Of a stretch of DNA of 63,857 nucleotides, positions 55,428 to 63,822 are shown piece after piece. The notes under the pieces are model-generated. The model did no database searches and had not been told where the DNA came from. It saw nothing but the letters and a program-made list of their open reading frames with translations. The position numbers and the translations under genes are program-made. Position 1 is the first letter of the stretch. Each line of letters opens with the position of its first letter. Source of the stretch: an uncultured SAR86 cluster bacterium (lineage in GTDB: Bacteria > Pseudomonadota > Gammaproteobacteria > Magnimaribacterales > D2472); assembly GCA_902518715.1 (NCBI GenBank), contig CABYHU010000005.1, positions 1-63,857 of the forward strand, in the 5' to 3' direction.

Positions 55428-55433
55428 AAAAGT

Positions 55434-55623
55434 TGGATGTCGCTGTATCGCGGTTAATATGGGGGCCGCTTTATAGTATTTAATATTACCCTCACAAGGA
55501 GGTGGTCCTATCAATATTTTATTTAATTCAGGAATCGGAGGTTCAGCTTTTTGACAGAAGTTAGTTTCTGATTTCGTCTGATTATATTCAGATTTAGCCC
55601 TCTTTTTTAAGAGGGCTTTTTTT
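55434..55623 (+). ncRNA. Putative structured small RNA of about 190 nt, no family recognised
   Basis: The region between the 70-residue ORF and the EamA gene has a dedicated promoter and ends in a strong intrinsic terminator, with no convincing ORF inside. Local inverted repeats occur: GCGG/CCGC near 55450-55470, CAGAA-GTTAGT-TTCTG (about 55555-55570) and TCTGA-TTATAT-TCAGA (about 55577-55592). Two GGAGGT sequences lie in the middle. I could not match it to tmRNA, RNase P RNA, SRP RNA or 6S RNA. A cis-acting leader for the EamA gene is an alternative but would need read-through of the terminator. Confidence 0.55.
55596..55623 (+). terminator. Rho-independent terminator of the putative small RNA
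   Basis: AGCCCTCTT / AAGAGGGCT stem with TTTT loop and six T residues, ending eight bases before the EamA ATG. Confidence 0.92.
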
Positions 55624-55631
55624 AATTTATT

Positions 55632-56489
55632 ATGGAAAACAAATACTGGATTCTGATCACTATCCTTGGAGCTGTGTGGGGTAGTGCCTTTATGTTTATA
55701 AAAATTGCAACACCTGAATTAGGTCCAATTGCACTTGTGAATATAAGACTTGCTGTTGCAGGTCTTATATTTATTCCTTTTCTGCTTCAAAAAAAATACT
55801 TAAAGCATTTAAGAAGCAATATAAAAAATATTTTAGTTCTTAGTGTTGTTAATACTGCTTTACCTTTTTCTCTTTTTGCATATGCATCCCTTGAATCAAG
55901 TTCAAATATGTTATCGATTCTCAATGGAACAACTGCGATTATGGCTGTTGTAATCTCCACAATCTGGTTAAAAGTAAAGCTAAATCTTTTTCAGATAACG
56001 GGAGTATTTATTGGCTTGTTTGGAATTGTAGTTTTAGCAAACCCCGATAATGTTTATATTTCTACTAAGGCAACTATCTTTTGTTTAAGTGCAGCATTTT
56101 GTTATGCATTATCTGCAAACTATATTCAGAAATTTGCCTATAAGACAAATACAGTAGTTTTAATAGGTTGGTCTTTAGTGTTAGCATCATTTTTTCTACT
56201 TCCACTGACCCTATTCAATTTGCCTGAAAAATTCCCATCAAATAATGTAATTTTTTCAATTCTTTGGCTTGGTGTAATTTCAACAGGAATTGCTTTTCTT
56301 GGTTACGTGAGATTGATTGAGAAGGTTGGCGCAGTAAAAACTGCAACTGTTGCATATTTTATACCTATCTTTGGAGTAATCTGGGGTTATGTTTTTCTTG
56401 GCGAGCCAATTACATTACAAATTTTAATAGGTATGATGTTAATACTTACAGGAATAATTTTTACTAACAAAAGATATGACCAATATTAA
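55632..56489 (+). CDS. EamA/DMT family transporter
   Basis: A 285-residue inner-membrane protein of about ten helices in two EamA repeats (GAVWGSAFMFIKIATPELGPI at the start; GVISTGIAFLGYVRLIEKVGA and YFIPIFGVIWGYVFLGEPIT in the second half). These are drug/metabolite exporters with unpredictable substrates. The ATG lies eight bases behind a terminator with no Shine-Dalgarno sequence, so its own transcription start is unclear. It overlaps the rhodanese gene by 14 bases. Confidence 0.9.
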   Translation: MENKYWILITILGAVWGSAFMFIKIATPELGPIALVNIRLAVAGLIFIPFLLQKKYLKHLRSNIKNILVLSVVNTALPFSLFAYASLESSSNMLSILNGTTAIMAVVISTIWLKVKLNLFQITGVFIGLFGIVVLANPDNVYISTKATIFCLSAAFCYALSANYIQKFAYKTNTVVLIGWSLVLASFFLLPLTLFNLPEKFPSNNVIFSILWLGVISTGIAFLGYVRLIEKVGAVKTATVAYFIPIFGVIWGYVFLGEPITLQILIGMMLILTGIIFTNKRYDQY

Positions 56490-56844
56490 TGAACTATTAA
56501 ATGAAGCAAATGAGCTAGTTCCAAGAATAAGTTTTGAGGATGCGAATGGCATCTTAGATGATCCAAATACAATAATTTTAGATGTTAGAGAGGGTCAAGA
56601 GCTAAGAGAATCTGGAAAAATTAAAGGAGCAATTCATGTACCTAGAGGGCTACTTGAATTCGTTTTTAGACCGGAGGATTATGTTGAGGATCCAGAAAAA
56701 ATGAAAATTCTAGTTTATTGTGCTGCAGGCGCTCGTGCAGCATTAGCTGCAAAGACCCTTATGTATATTGGTTACAAAGATGTTTTTAATCTGGGTGGTT
56801 TCAAAGAGTGGGTTGAAAATGGGGGAGAAATTGAAGTAATTTAG
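56476..56844 (+). CDS. Single-domain rhodanese-like protein
   Basis: A 122-residue rhodanese module. ILDVREGQELRESGKIKGAIHVPRG is the CH2A-type start, and the active-site loop VYCAAGARAALAA carries the persulfide-forming Cys. It transfers sulfane sulfur to an unknown acceptor. It is translationally linked to the EamA gene (14-base overlap) and ends overlapping the convergent DUF3089 gene by four bases. Confidence 0.9.
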   Translation: MTNINELLNEANELVPRISFEDANGILDDPNTIILDVREGQELRESGKIKGAIHVPRGLLEFVFRPEDYVEDPEKMKILVYCAAGARAALAAKTLMYIGYKDVFNLGGFKEWVENGGEIEVI

Positions 56845-57989
56845 CTTGCTTTTTTTAAATATTCTTTTAATCGTAATGAAACATTCTTACGAATTGATCC
56901 CCAGAACAGACTATAGTCAACAACATGAAGATTACCTAAACCAAACTCTATAGCATCAAATCTTTTTAAAAAATCTCCTTTTACTTCAGCTAGGCCTTTT
57001 TTGCTAAGACGTACTTGGAAATTAGCATTTTCAAACAATGATACTTGTATAGGTTCTCTTGATGGTTCTTTTCTTGTAAGACCTTTAATAGTCTGATCCC
57101 AAATATCAAGATTTAAAACAGAATTTTTTTGGTTTGTTGATATCCATTCATTATCAATAGTCCAACTAACAGGATTGGTACCAAATAAGAGTTCATCTCT
57201 CTTATATCTCTTCCATCCATTTGGATCCCATGTCCAACTCTCACCTTCTAGTTTTGCCATTTCATCCACAGTACACCAAGCAATAACACAGTTAGTTTGT
57301 TTAGGATCTTTACAAATTTCAATCTCTTTAAAAAGATTTTTGACATCACTTTTCAGTATTGGATATCCAATCAAATATGCTGCGACCATTCTTTTTGATA
57401 GATTAGTTCCATCTATATGTTTAGAAATGAGCTGTTGTCCATGCAGTGTTCCTTGACTATGAGATGCTATAAAAAAAGGCTTGTCTCCGATAAATTTCAG
57501 GAATTGAAAAAAAGCATTTTCTACATCTTCATATGCTCTCGCTAAAGCCTTTTGCCCATCTCCAGTTTCATCGAAAAAAGAAAAGAAGGTAGCTTGTCTA
57601 TACTCGGGTGCATAAATATCACAACTTAAATTAAAAGCCGATGCTTGACCAGCTAACATTCCTTGAGTTCTCTCAAAGTGAGCACTGTCTTTATCAATTG
57701 TTGCGTTCCAGGTTTTACCAAAATAACCAGTTGGATGAATATAAAATACAGCAGCATCTTTTAAATCATCTAAATTTTCTTCATCAGGTGAAAGTTTTTC
57801 AGGTCCATTGCCAAGAAGGGGATGAGCTGCCCACGAATCAAGCTCTTCATATTTTGGTCTAGGTGGAGGTATAAATTTACTAAATCTAATTGTTGGCTTT
57901 ATCATTTGACCAACAACTCTAAAAAGGATTTGTTTTCTAAAAAAGAAAACAATTAAGAACAAAATCAAAAAAAAGATTACGTATATGAT
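56841..57989 (-). CDS. DUF3089 family alpha/beta hydrolase-like protein, start codon unusual
   Basis: A ~375-382-residue protein with an N-terminal membrane anchor and a DUF3089 domain: AAVFYIHPTGYFGKTWNA, YAPEYRQATFFSF, FFIASHSQGTLHGQQL (likely nucleophile Ser) and VIAWCTVDEMAK. The canonical start would be a TTG at 57968 with no ribosome-binding site. A perfect AGGAGGT (57994-58000) lies upstream, and the frame is open to it, but the codons at proper spacing are ATC (57987-57989) and ATA (57984-57986). I therefore give 57989 as the limit. The tRNA-Arg gene ends five bases before the AGGAGGT, so both are likely on one transcript. Confidence 0.8.
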   Translation of the reverse strand: MIYVIFFLILFLIVFFFRKQILFRVVGQMIKPTIRFSKFIPPPRPKYEELDSWAAHPLLGNGPEKLSPDEENLDDLKDAAVFYIHPTGYFGKTWNATIDKDSAHFERTQGMLAGQASAFNLSCDIYAPEYRQATFFSFFDETGDGQKALARAYEDVENAFFQFLKFIGDKPFFIASHSQGTLHGQQLISKHIDGTNLSKRMVAAYLIGYPILKSDVKNLFKEIEICKDPKQTNCVIAWCTVDEMAKLEGESWTWDPNGWKRYKRDELLFGTNPVSWTIDNEWISTNQKNSVLNLDIWDQTIKGLTRKEPSREPIQVSLFENANFQVRLSKKGLAEVKGDFLKRFDAIEFGLGNLHVVDYSLFWGSIRKNVSLRLKEYLKKAS

Positions 57990-58004
57990 TTTTACCTCCT
58001 GTGT

Positions 58005-58081
58005 TGGCGCGCCCGGGAAGATTCGAACTCCCGACCCCTTGGTTCGAAGCCAAGTACTCTATCCAGCTGAGCTACAGGCGC
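58005..58081 (-). tRNA. tRNA-Arg (anticodon TCG)
   Basis: A 77-nt cloverleaf on the minus strand with encoded CCA. The anticodon stem CTTGG/CCAAG holds loop CTTCGAA, so the anticodon is TCG. The acceptor stem GCGCCTG pairs with CGGGCGC. A TATAAT -10 on minus stands at 58095-58100. The DUF3089 gene follows. Confidence 0.97.
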
Positions 58082-58094
58082 ATTCTTTAAGCAT

Positions 58095-58100
58095 ATTATA
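58095..58100 (-). promoter_or_regulatory. -10 element of tRNA-Arg
   Basis: TATAAT on the minus strand, 13 bases before the mature tRNA 5' end. A T-rich -35 region lacks clear consensus. Confidence 0.5.
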
Positions 58101-58164
58101 TTTCTTTTTATTTTTCTAAAAAATTATTATGTTAAAATTTCACTGTTTGTATTTGGGGAGAATA

Positions 58165-60333
58165 ATGAAATTTAAATCAATTCTTAAATATTTTGTCTTT
58201 TTACCTGCATCCCTTTATTTGCTTACTTTTATATTTATATCTTTTGATTTAAGAGAGACAAGACCAATCATTTCTTTGTTCAAACTACTTCAAACTGATA
58301 CTTCTCTTAATATTATTGATTCATCACTTGAATTAGAGAGTGAAAAACTTGAGACAACTATAACAAGTAATCCAAACAAAAATGTTTACTTCGGAGATTT
58401 GCATGTTCATACAAAATATTCTTTCGATGCATATGTCTTTGGGGTAACAGGGTCACCTGATGACGCTTATATGTATGCTAAAGGAGCAAGCGTTAAGCAT
58501 CCTTTGGGATATGATCTTCAGTTACGTGAGCCGTTAGATTTTTATGCCGTTACAGATCATGGTTTCTTTATGGGGATGATAAACAATTATGCTGATACAT
58601 CGTCAAGAATTTCAAAAAAAGACTTCACAAAACCCTTTCATAATATGAATGCAGATGTAGCCAGTAATACTTTAGATGAAAATTTAGATACATTTCCAGA
58701 AAGGACTGCTATGTTTAGTGACGTTGTTGCTTCAACTATAAACATGCCTTACTTTGACCTTCACCCAAAAGTAATGGCCGCATATTTTACAAGAAATGTT
58801 CAACTTGCATTAAAGTCTTTTGATTATAAAGTGCATAAATCTGCATGGGCTGATATGGCTAGAGCCGCTGAGGAACATAATGATCCTGGAAACTTTACAA
58901 CTTTCTTAGCATATGAATATACAACCTCTACTGATGTTGAGGGAGGAAACCTTCACAGGAATGTTTTCTTTGAGGGCTCAAAAAGACCACTTAGACCCTT
59001 TACCAGAATCGATTCTCTAAACCCTGAAGATTTATGGACATGGATGGATGAATTAAGAGAAAGAGGAGTTGATTCAATTGCTGTTCCTCATAATGGAAAC
59101 GGATCAAATGGGAACATGTTTGAGATGGAAACTTTTGAAGGCGGTCCAATTACTAGGAATTATTCATCAAAAAGAATGAGAAATGAACCTCTTGTTGAAG
59201 TTACTCAGGTAAAGGGAACTTCAGAAACTCATCCCTTATTATCACCAGATGATGAATGGGCTGATTTTGAAATTATGGACATTAGAGTTGGAAGTAGACC
59301 TCCTACATATAGTATGCCCCAAGCTGGATATGTGAGGGATGCATATTTAAGAGGTTTAACTTTAGATTGGTTTGGTCAAGGTAATCCCTATAAGTTTGGA
59401 TTAATTGGATCATCGGATACGCATGTACTTGGAGGTTCCTTTGATGAGTCAAATTATTGGTCAAAAGTTGGTATTTTAGATGGTAGTCCCGCATCAAGAG
59501 GCACGATTCCTCTTACTCAAGAAAGAATTAATACGACAAGACAAGGATTAATTGACGCCAATCAACCTTTGTTATTAATAGACAGAGAACAGGGAACCTA
59601 TATGGATGTTGGGTTTGATCAGTGGGGAGCATCAGGTCTTGCAGCTGTATGGGCAGAAGAAAATACAAGAGAGTCTATATTTAAAGCTCTAAGGAACAAA
59701 GAGACTTTTGCTACTTCTGGATCAAGAATTAAATTAAGATTTTTCGCAGGCTACGATATTGCATCAGTAGATTTAGATTCATCTGATCTCATCTCACAGG
59801 CTTATGAAAAGGGTGTGCCTATGGGCTCAGATATAAATTATGATGATGATAGAGAGCCCCACTTCTTGGTTTGGGCAGTGAAAGGTAAACATGGAGCCCC
59901 ATTGCAAAGAATTCAAATTATAAAAGGCTGGATTGAAGCTGATTCTGGAAGGCCTAAAGAAATGGTTTATGACGTTGTTTGCTCAGATGGTTTAATGGTT
60001 GATCCCGTAACACATAGATGTCCTGATAATAATGCAAGGGTTGATATCAATACATGTAAAATTTCAGATGATGTAGGTGCAGTTGAGCTTAAAACTAAAT
60101 GGCAAGATCCTGAATTTAAATCAACAGATAATGCTTTTTATTATGTAAGGGTTCTTGAAAACCCAACATGCAGATGGTCAACATGGGATGCTATTAAAAA
60201 TGGTTTCAAACCTAGAAAAGATCTCCATAGCACTATCCAAGAAAGAGCATGGTCTTCACCTATCTGGTATGTTCCAGAAGATGATGGCATTGAAATTATT
60301 CCTCTTGGCGGATCAATAAGTTTAAGAGATTAA
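58165..60333 (+). CDS. DUF3604 family protein, membrane-anchored, PHP-like metal motif
   Basis: A 722-residue protein from the ATG at 58165, chosen because GGGGAG lies five bases upstream; the frame is open to 58129. The N-terminal hydrophobic segment (FVFLPASLYLLTFIFISF) exports or anchors it. VYFGDLHVHTKYSFDAYVFG with an HxH pair recalls PHP phosphoesterases, followed by YAVTDHGFFMG, FLAYEYT, VPHNGNGSNG, EVTQVKGTSETHP and GLIGSSDTHVLG, all typical of DUF3604. Activity is unknown. Such genes are frequent in marine gammaproteobacteria beside PPIase and HupE/UreJ genes, exactly as here. Confidence 0.88.
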   Translation: MKFKSILKYFVFLPASLYLLTFIFISFDLRETRPIISLFKLLQTDTSLNIIDSSLELESEKLETTITSNPNKNVYFGDLHVHTKYSFDAYVFGVTGSPDDAYMYAKGASVKHPLGYDLQLREPLDFYAVTDHGFFMGMINNYADTSSRISKKDFTKPFHNMNADVASNTLDENLDTFPERTAMFSDVVASTINMPYFDLHPKVMAAYFTRNVQLALKSFDYKVHKSAWADMARAAEEHNDPGNFTTFLAYEYTTSTDVEGGNLHRNVFFEGSKRPLRPFTRIDSLNPEDLWTWMDELRERGVDSIAVPHNGNGSNGNMFEMETFEGGPITRNYSSKRMRNEPLVEVTQVKGTSETHPLLSPDDEWADFEIMDIRVGSRPPTYSMPQAGYVRDAYLRGLTLDWFGQGNPYKFGLIGSSDTHVLGGSFDESNYWSKVGILDGSPASRGTIPLTQERINTTRQGLIDANQPLLLIDREQGTYMDVGFDQWGASGLAAVWAEENTRESIFKALRNKETFATSGSRIKLRFFAGYDIASVDLDSSDLISQAYEKGVPMGSDINYDDDREPHFLVWAVKGKHGAPLQRIQIIKGWIEADSGRPKEMVYDVVCSDGLMVDPVTHRCPDNNARVDINTCKISDDVGAVELKTKWQDPEFKSTDNAFYYVRVLENPTCRWSTWDAIKNGFKPRKDLHSTIQERAWSSPIWYVPEDDGIEIIPLGGSISLRD

Positions 60334-60339
60334 TTTTTT

Positions 60340-61134
60340 ATGAAATCAAGAATAGGTTTGTTTATTCTTATAGGCTTATTTCTATATATAGTTGATTATA
60401 GATTTTCATATGATGAGGACTTAAATCAAATCATAATTCCTGATGATGAAATACTTGGGTTAATAGATACTTGGCGTGATCAAGTGGGAAGAGATCCATC
60501 TGATGAAGAAATTGTAAGGATTATAAATAATTTAGTTAATGAAGAAATACTTTATAGAGAAGCGTTAAAACTTGAATTGGATAAAAATGATAGAATTATT
60601 AAACGACGCCTAGCTCAAAAAGTTGAGTTCCTCAAACAAGATGATCGTCAGCCTTCATCTGCAGACTTAGAAAAATTTTATAATGAAAATCAATCAAAGT
60701 ATGTTGTTGAAGATCTTTTTTCCTTTAGTCATTATTTTTTTTCTGATCAAGATAATTCTGAAACTAGAGCTAGGGAAAGTTTAATTAAAATTATAAATGG
60801 AGATGCAGTTGATTCAGATCCCTTTATATTGGGAAATGACCTCAACTTGGTCTCAAAGAATGATCTTCAAAAGAATTTTGGTAATTCTTTTTATGAAAGC
60901 CTTACACAAATGGATGAGAATGAGTGGTTTGGACCAATTGCTTCTGATTTAGGATTGCATATTGTCTTCATTAAAAAGAAGGTTAACGGATATGTTCCTG
61001 GACTTAATCAAATTTATCAAAAAGTTTATGGTGATTATCTCATTATGAGAAGAAGAGAGAACGTAATTAATTTCTTAGATGAAATTAAGCAAGATTATGA
61101 AGTTATCATAAATCCAGATTTAACTTTTAATTAA
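60340..61134 (+). CDS. Parvulin-like peptidyl-prolyl isomerase, membrane-anchored
   Basis: A 264-residue protein with an N-terminal membrane segment (FILIGLFLYIVDY), a SurA/PpiC-like chaperone region (DEEIVRIINNLVNEEILYREALKLELDKNDRIIKRRLAQKVEFL) and a degenerate parvulin domain (FSHYFFS..., FGPIASDLGLHIVFIKKK). It probably folds or delivers an exported partner. The tight spacing (six bases after the DUF3604 gene, TAATG with the HupE/UreJ gene) suggests that partner is encoded next door. Confidence 0.85.
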   Translation: MKSRIGLFILIGLFLYIVDYRFSYDEDLNQIIIPDDEILGLIDTWRDQVGRDPSDEEIVRIINNLVNEEILYREALKLELDKNDRIIKRRLAQKVEFLKQDDRQPSSADLEKFYNENQSKYVVEDLFSFSHYFFSDQDNSETRARESLIKIINGDAVDSDPFILGNDLNLVSKNDLQKNFGNSFYESLTQMDENEWFGPIASDLGLHIVFIKKKVNGYVPGLNQIYQKVYGDYLIMRRRENVINFLDEIKQDYEVIINPDLTFN

Positions 61135-62078
61135 TGAAAAATATATATTTTTTCTTTTTATTAATCTTTTCTATTTTTACCAACAGTCATGAATTCAATC
61201 CTGCTCACCTAATACTTAATGAGGAATCTAATTTTTCTTATTCAGTAAAATTATTTTATCCGCAACAATATAAATATAATTCACCTAAAATCTTATATCC
61301 CTCTAGTTGCACTTCTTCTGAAGTATCTAAATCTAGTAATATAAAAAATATTATTGAAACCTATGAACTGGAATGTTCAGAAGATATTAAAGGAAAAAAA
61401 ATTAGATTTGAAAATCTTGACTTCCTGACTGATGCTCTTCTCTCAATAAATTTTCTTGATGGCTCGTCTTACGAATCAATAGCAGGATCAAGAAATCTTG
61501 AAATAACCATTCCACTCGAACAATCTGTTTATCCGGTTGCTTACTTTAATTTAGGCTTTGATCATTTATTAAAAGGTATTGATCACATTGTTTTTTTAAT
61601 ATGTCTTATTTTCTTAGTTAATGGATTTATAAATTTAGTTAAAGTTGTTACAGCTTTTACAGTTGCTCATAGTATAACTTTATCCCTATCATTTTTAGGG
61701 ATTGTTACTATTAGCCAATCTGTTATTGAGTCATTAATTGCCTTAACTATTATTTTTGTTGCTCTTGATGCTGCAGATAAGAAAAATAAGAAATTTCCTT
61801 GGTATTATGCTTTTGGTTTTGGTCTTTTGCATGGATTTGGTTTTTCAGGAGCTCTTTCAGAGATTGGAATTAATAATAATGAGTTAGCTCTTTCACTTTT
61901 ATTCTTCAATGTAGGTATTGAAATAGCTCAACTTGCAATAATACCTATACCTTTTTTGATTATTTTCTTCTTTAATGACAATAAGATCTTTCAAAATATT
62001 AAGTACTTAATTGCGATAATCATTGGTAGTATTGGCGTATATTGGTTTATAGATAGAGTAATAGGTATTTTTTTATAA
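61134..62078 (+). CDS. HupE/UreJ family membrane protein
   Basis: A 314-residue protein. A signal peptide (~1-17), a periplasmic domain of about 120 residues, then six to seven membrane helices. The core motif FDHLLKGIDHIVFLICLIFLV, then FTVAHSITLSLSFLGI and GFGLLHGFGFSGALSEIG carry the conserved His/Asp of HupE/UreJ proteins, which are linked to nickel or cobalt uptake. The extra periplasmic domain marks the HupE/UreJ_2 type. It closes an operon with DUF3604 and PPIase. Confidence 0.88.
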   Translation: MKNIYFFFLLIFSIFTNSHEFNPAHLILNEESNFSYSVKLFYPQQYKYNSPKILYPSSCTSSEVSKSSNIKNIIETYELECSEDIKGKKIRFENLDFLTDALLSINFLDGSSYESIAGSRNLEITIPLEQSVYPVAYFNLGFDHLLKGIDHIVFLICLIFLVNGFINLVKVVTAFTVAHSITLSLSFLGIVTISQSVIESLIALTIIFVALDAADKKNKKFPWYYAFGFGLLHGFGFSGALSEIGINNNELALSLLFFNVGIEIAQLAIIPIPFLIIFFFNDNKIFQNIKYLIAIIIGSIGVYWFIDRVIGIFL

Positions 62079-62124
62079 TTTATTATTTTTAATTATCCAT
62101 TGTGCATAGATATTTCAAATAGAT

Positions 62125-62130
62125 TATTAT
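62125..62130 (+). promoter_or_regulatory. -10 element of the M28 peptidase gene (leaderless arrangement)
   Basis: TATTAT, six bases, ATG; no Shine-Dalgarno sequence. Confidence 0.45.
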
Positions 62131-62136
62131 GACTCT

Positions 62137-63765
62137 ATGAGATTATCTCCATTAATCATATGCTTCTTACTAATATTTTCATGCTCTGTTGAAAAAGAAC
62201 TTTCAACAATAGATAACCTTCATGTTCTTATCGAATCTTTATCTTCAGATGATATGCAAGGAAGAAATCCAGGAACAAAAGGTGGTCAACTTGCCAAAAA
62301 TTATATTTCGGATCAATTTTCTTCAATAAATCTAAAAACTTTTGGTAATAGTTTTTTCCATGAAGTTCCAGCTGTTTCATCAACAGTTAAAGATTCATCT
62401 TTTTTTACAATCTCATTTAGAGATAGAGATAGAAAACTTACCTATGGAAGTGAAGTCGTATTTTGGTCAAAGAGAAATAAAGAGACTCAGAAAATTAACT
62501 CAAGCGATTTAGTTTTTGTTGGATATGGAATTGTTGCCCCAGAATATAATTGGAATGATTACGAAGGTATTGATGTGAAAGGAAAAACTGTAGTGATGCT
62601 CATTAATGATCCGGGTTTTGATACCGGTAGACTTAATTTATTCAACGGAAGAGCAATGACTTACTATGGAAGGTGGACATATAAATTTGAAGAAGCTGCA
62701 AAACAAGGTGCTGCTGCTGCGATCATAATTCATGAAGAGGAGGCGGCTGCATACCCATGGTCTGTTGTTGAAAATAGTTGGACAGGTCCTCAATTAGACT
62801 TGCAAAGAAAAGATTTAGGTATGAGTAGATCGATCCTTGAAAGCTGGATAAGTCTTGATATTGCAAATGAAATTTTTACCTATACTGGATTTAATTATGA
62901 TTCGCTTAAAGAGTTTGCACTTGATAAGTCATTCCAAGCTTTTGAAATGAAGGGACTATCTTTGACTAGTAAAATCAATAGCAACATCTCGTATTTTAGC
63001 TCTCATAACTTGATTGGATATAAAGAGGGCATCAGTAGGCCAGATGAGTATTTAATTTTTATGGCACATTGGGATCACCTGGGTGTAAATGAAGAGCTTG
63101 TTGGAGATCAAATATTTAATGGAGCAGCGGATAATGCTGCTGGTGTCGCTGCTGTTATAGAATTGGCTAGGAAATTCGACCAAATACAAACAGAAAGATC
63201 AATCATATTTACTGCATTAACTTTGGAAGAATCAGGTCTATTAGGGTCTTCTTATCTTGCAGAAAATCCACCTTTTGATCTTGCAAATGTTGTTGCTGGA
63301 TTTAATTTCGATAGAGTGCTTCCTACAGGTAAAACAAAAGACATGGCTGTAATTGGTTACGGAGCATCTGAGTTAGAGGATTATCTTGAGGCAGAATTAG
63401 AAAAACAAGGGAGATATATTAACCCAGATCCAAATCCAGAAAAGGGATATTTCTATCGTTCCGATCATATAAGTTTTGCAAAAAAAGGAGTACCTGTATT
63501 GTATTCAGATGATGGATTTGATTTGGAAGAAGGAGGTATTGAAGAGGGGTTCAAAGAAATATATGACTACACAAACTTTAGATACCATGGAGTAAACGAT
63601 GAATATGACCCATCATGGAATCTTGAAGGATTTGAACAAACGATTGATACAATTTTTAATATTTCTCAAGATCTAAGTAATTCGCCTGATTGGCCAAACT
63701 GGTATGAGGGGAATGAATTTAGAGCAACCAGGGATGCTCAATTGTCATCAAAAAATAATCCCTAA
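62137..63765 (+). CDS. M28 family zinc aminopeptidase lipoprotein with PA domain
   Basis: A 542-residue exported peptidase. Lipobox with Cys16 (IFSC). A protease-associated insert spans roughly 125-250 (VFVGYGIVAPEYNWNDYEGIDVKGKTVVM... AAAIIIHEEEAA). Zinc ligands are in MAHWDHLG, GAADNAAGVA, LEESGLLGS, FNFDRV and YRSDHISF, the M28 set. It should release N-terminal amino acids in the periplasm or on the cell surface. It is probably monocistronic. Confidence 0.93.
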   Translation: MRLSPLIICFLLIFSCSVEKELSTIDNLHVLIESLSSDDMQGRNPGTKGGQLAKNYISDQFSSINLKTFGNSFFHEVPAVSSTVKDSSFFTISFRDRDRKLTYGSEVVFWSKRNKETQKINSSDLVFVGYGIVAPEYNWNDYEGIDVKGKTVVMLINDPGFDTGRLNLFNGRAMTYYGRWTYKFEEAAKQGAAAAIIIHEEEAAAYPWSVVENSWTGPQLDLQRKDLGMSRSILESWISLDIANEIFTYTGFNYDSLKEFALDKSFQAFEMKGLSLTSKINSNISYFSSHNLIGYKEGISRPDEYLIFMAHWDHLGVNEELVGDQIFNGAADNAAGVAAVIELARKFDQIQTERSIIFTALTLEESGLLGSSYLAENPPFDLANVVAGFNFDRVLPTGKTKDMAVIGYGASELEDYLEAELEKQGRYINPDPNPEKGYFYRSDHISFAKKGVPVLYSDDGFDLEEGGIEEGFKEIYDYTNFRYHGVNDEYDPSWNLEGFEQTIDTIFNISQDLSNSPDWPNWYEGNEFRATRDAQLSSKNNP

Positions 63766-63794
63766 AAAAACTTAACTTTTTTTTCACAAAGGTG

Positions 63795-63822
63795 TTGACA
63801 GTTTTTAAAAAGAGCGTAATAT
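63795..63822 (+). promoter_or_regulatory. Strong promoter for a gene beyond the right edge
   Basis: Perfect TTGACA (63795-63800), 16-base spacer, TAATAT (63817-63822), followed by about 35 bases without a start codon in view. The preceding GTG and GC-containing spacer recall promoters of stable RNA operons, but the downstream gene is outside the window. Confidence 0.6.

Noticed and set aside
55502-55561. Possible 20-codon GTG ORF after AAGGAGG inside the putative small RNA
   Set aside because: The GTG overlaps the Shine-Dalgarno sequence, so spacing is impossible for initiation.
63767-63783. A-run/T-run after the M28 gene as a terminator
   Set aside because: The arms are only A/T runs with no GC stem.
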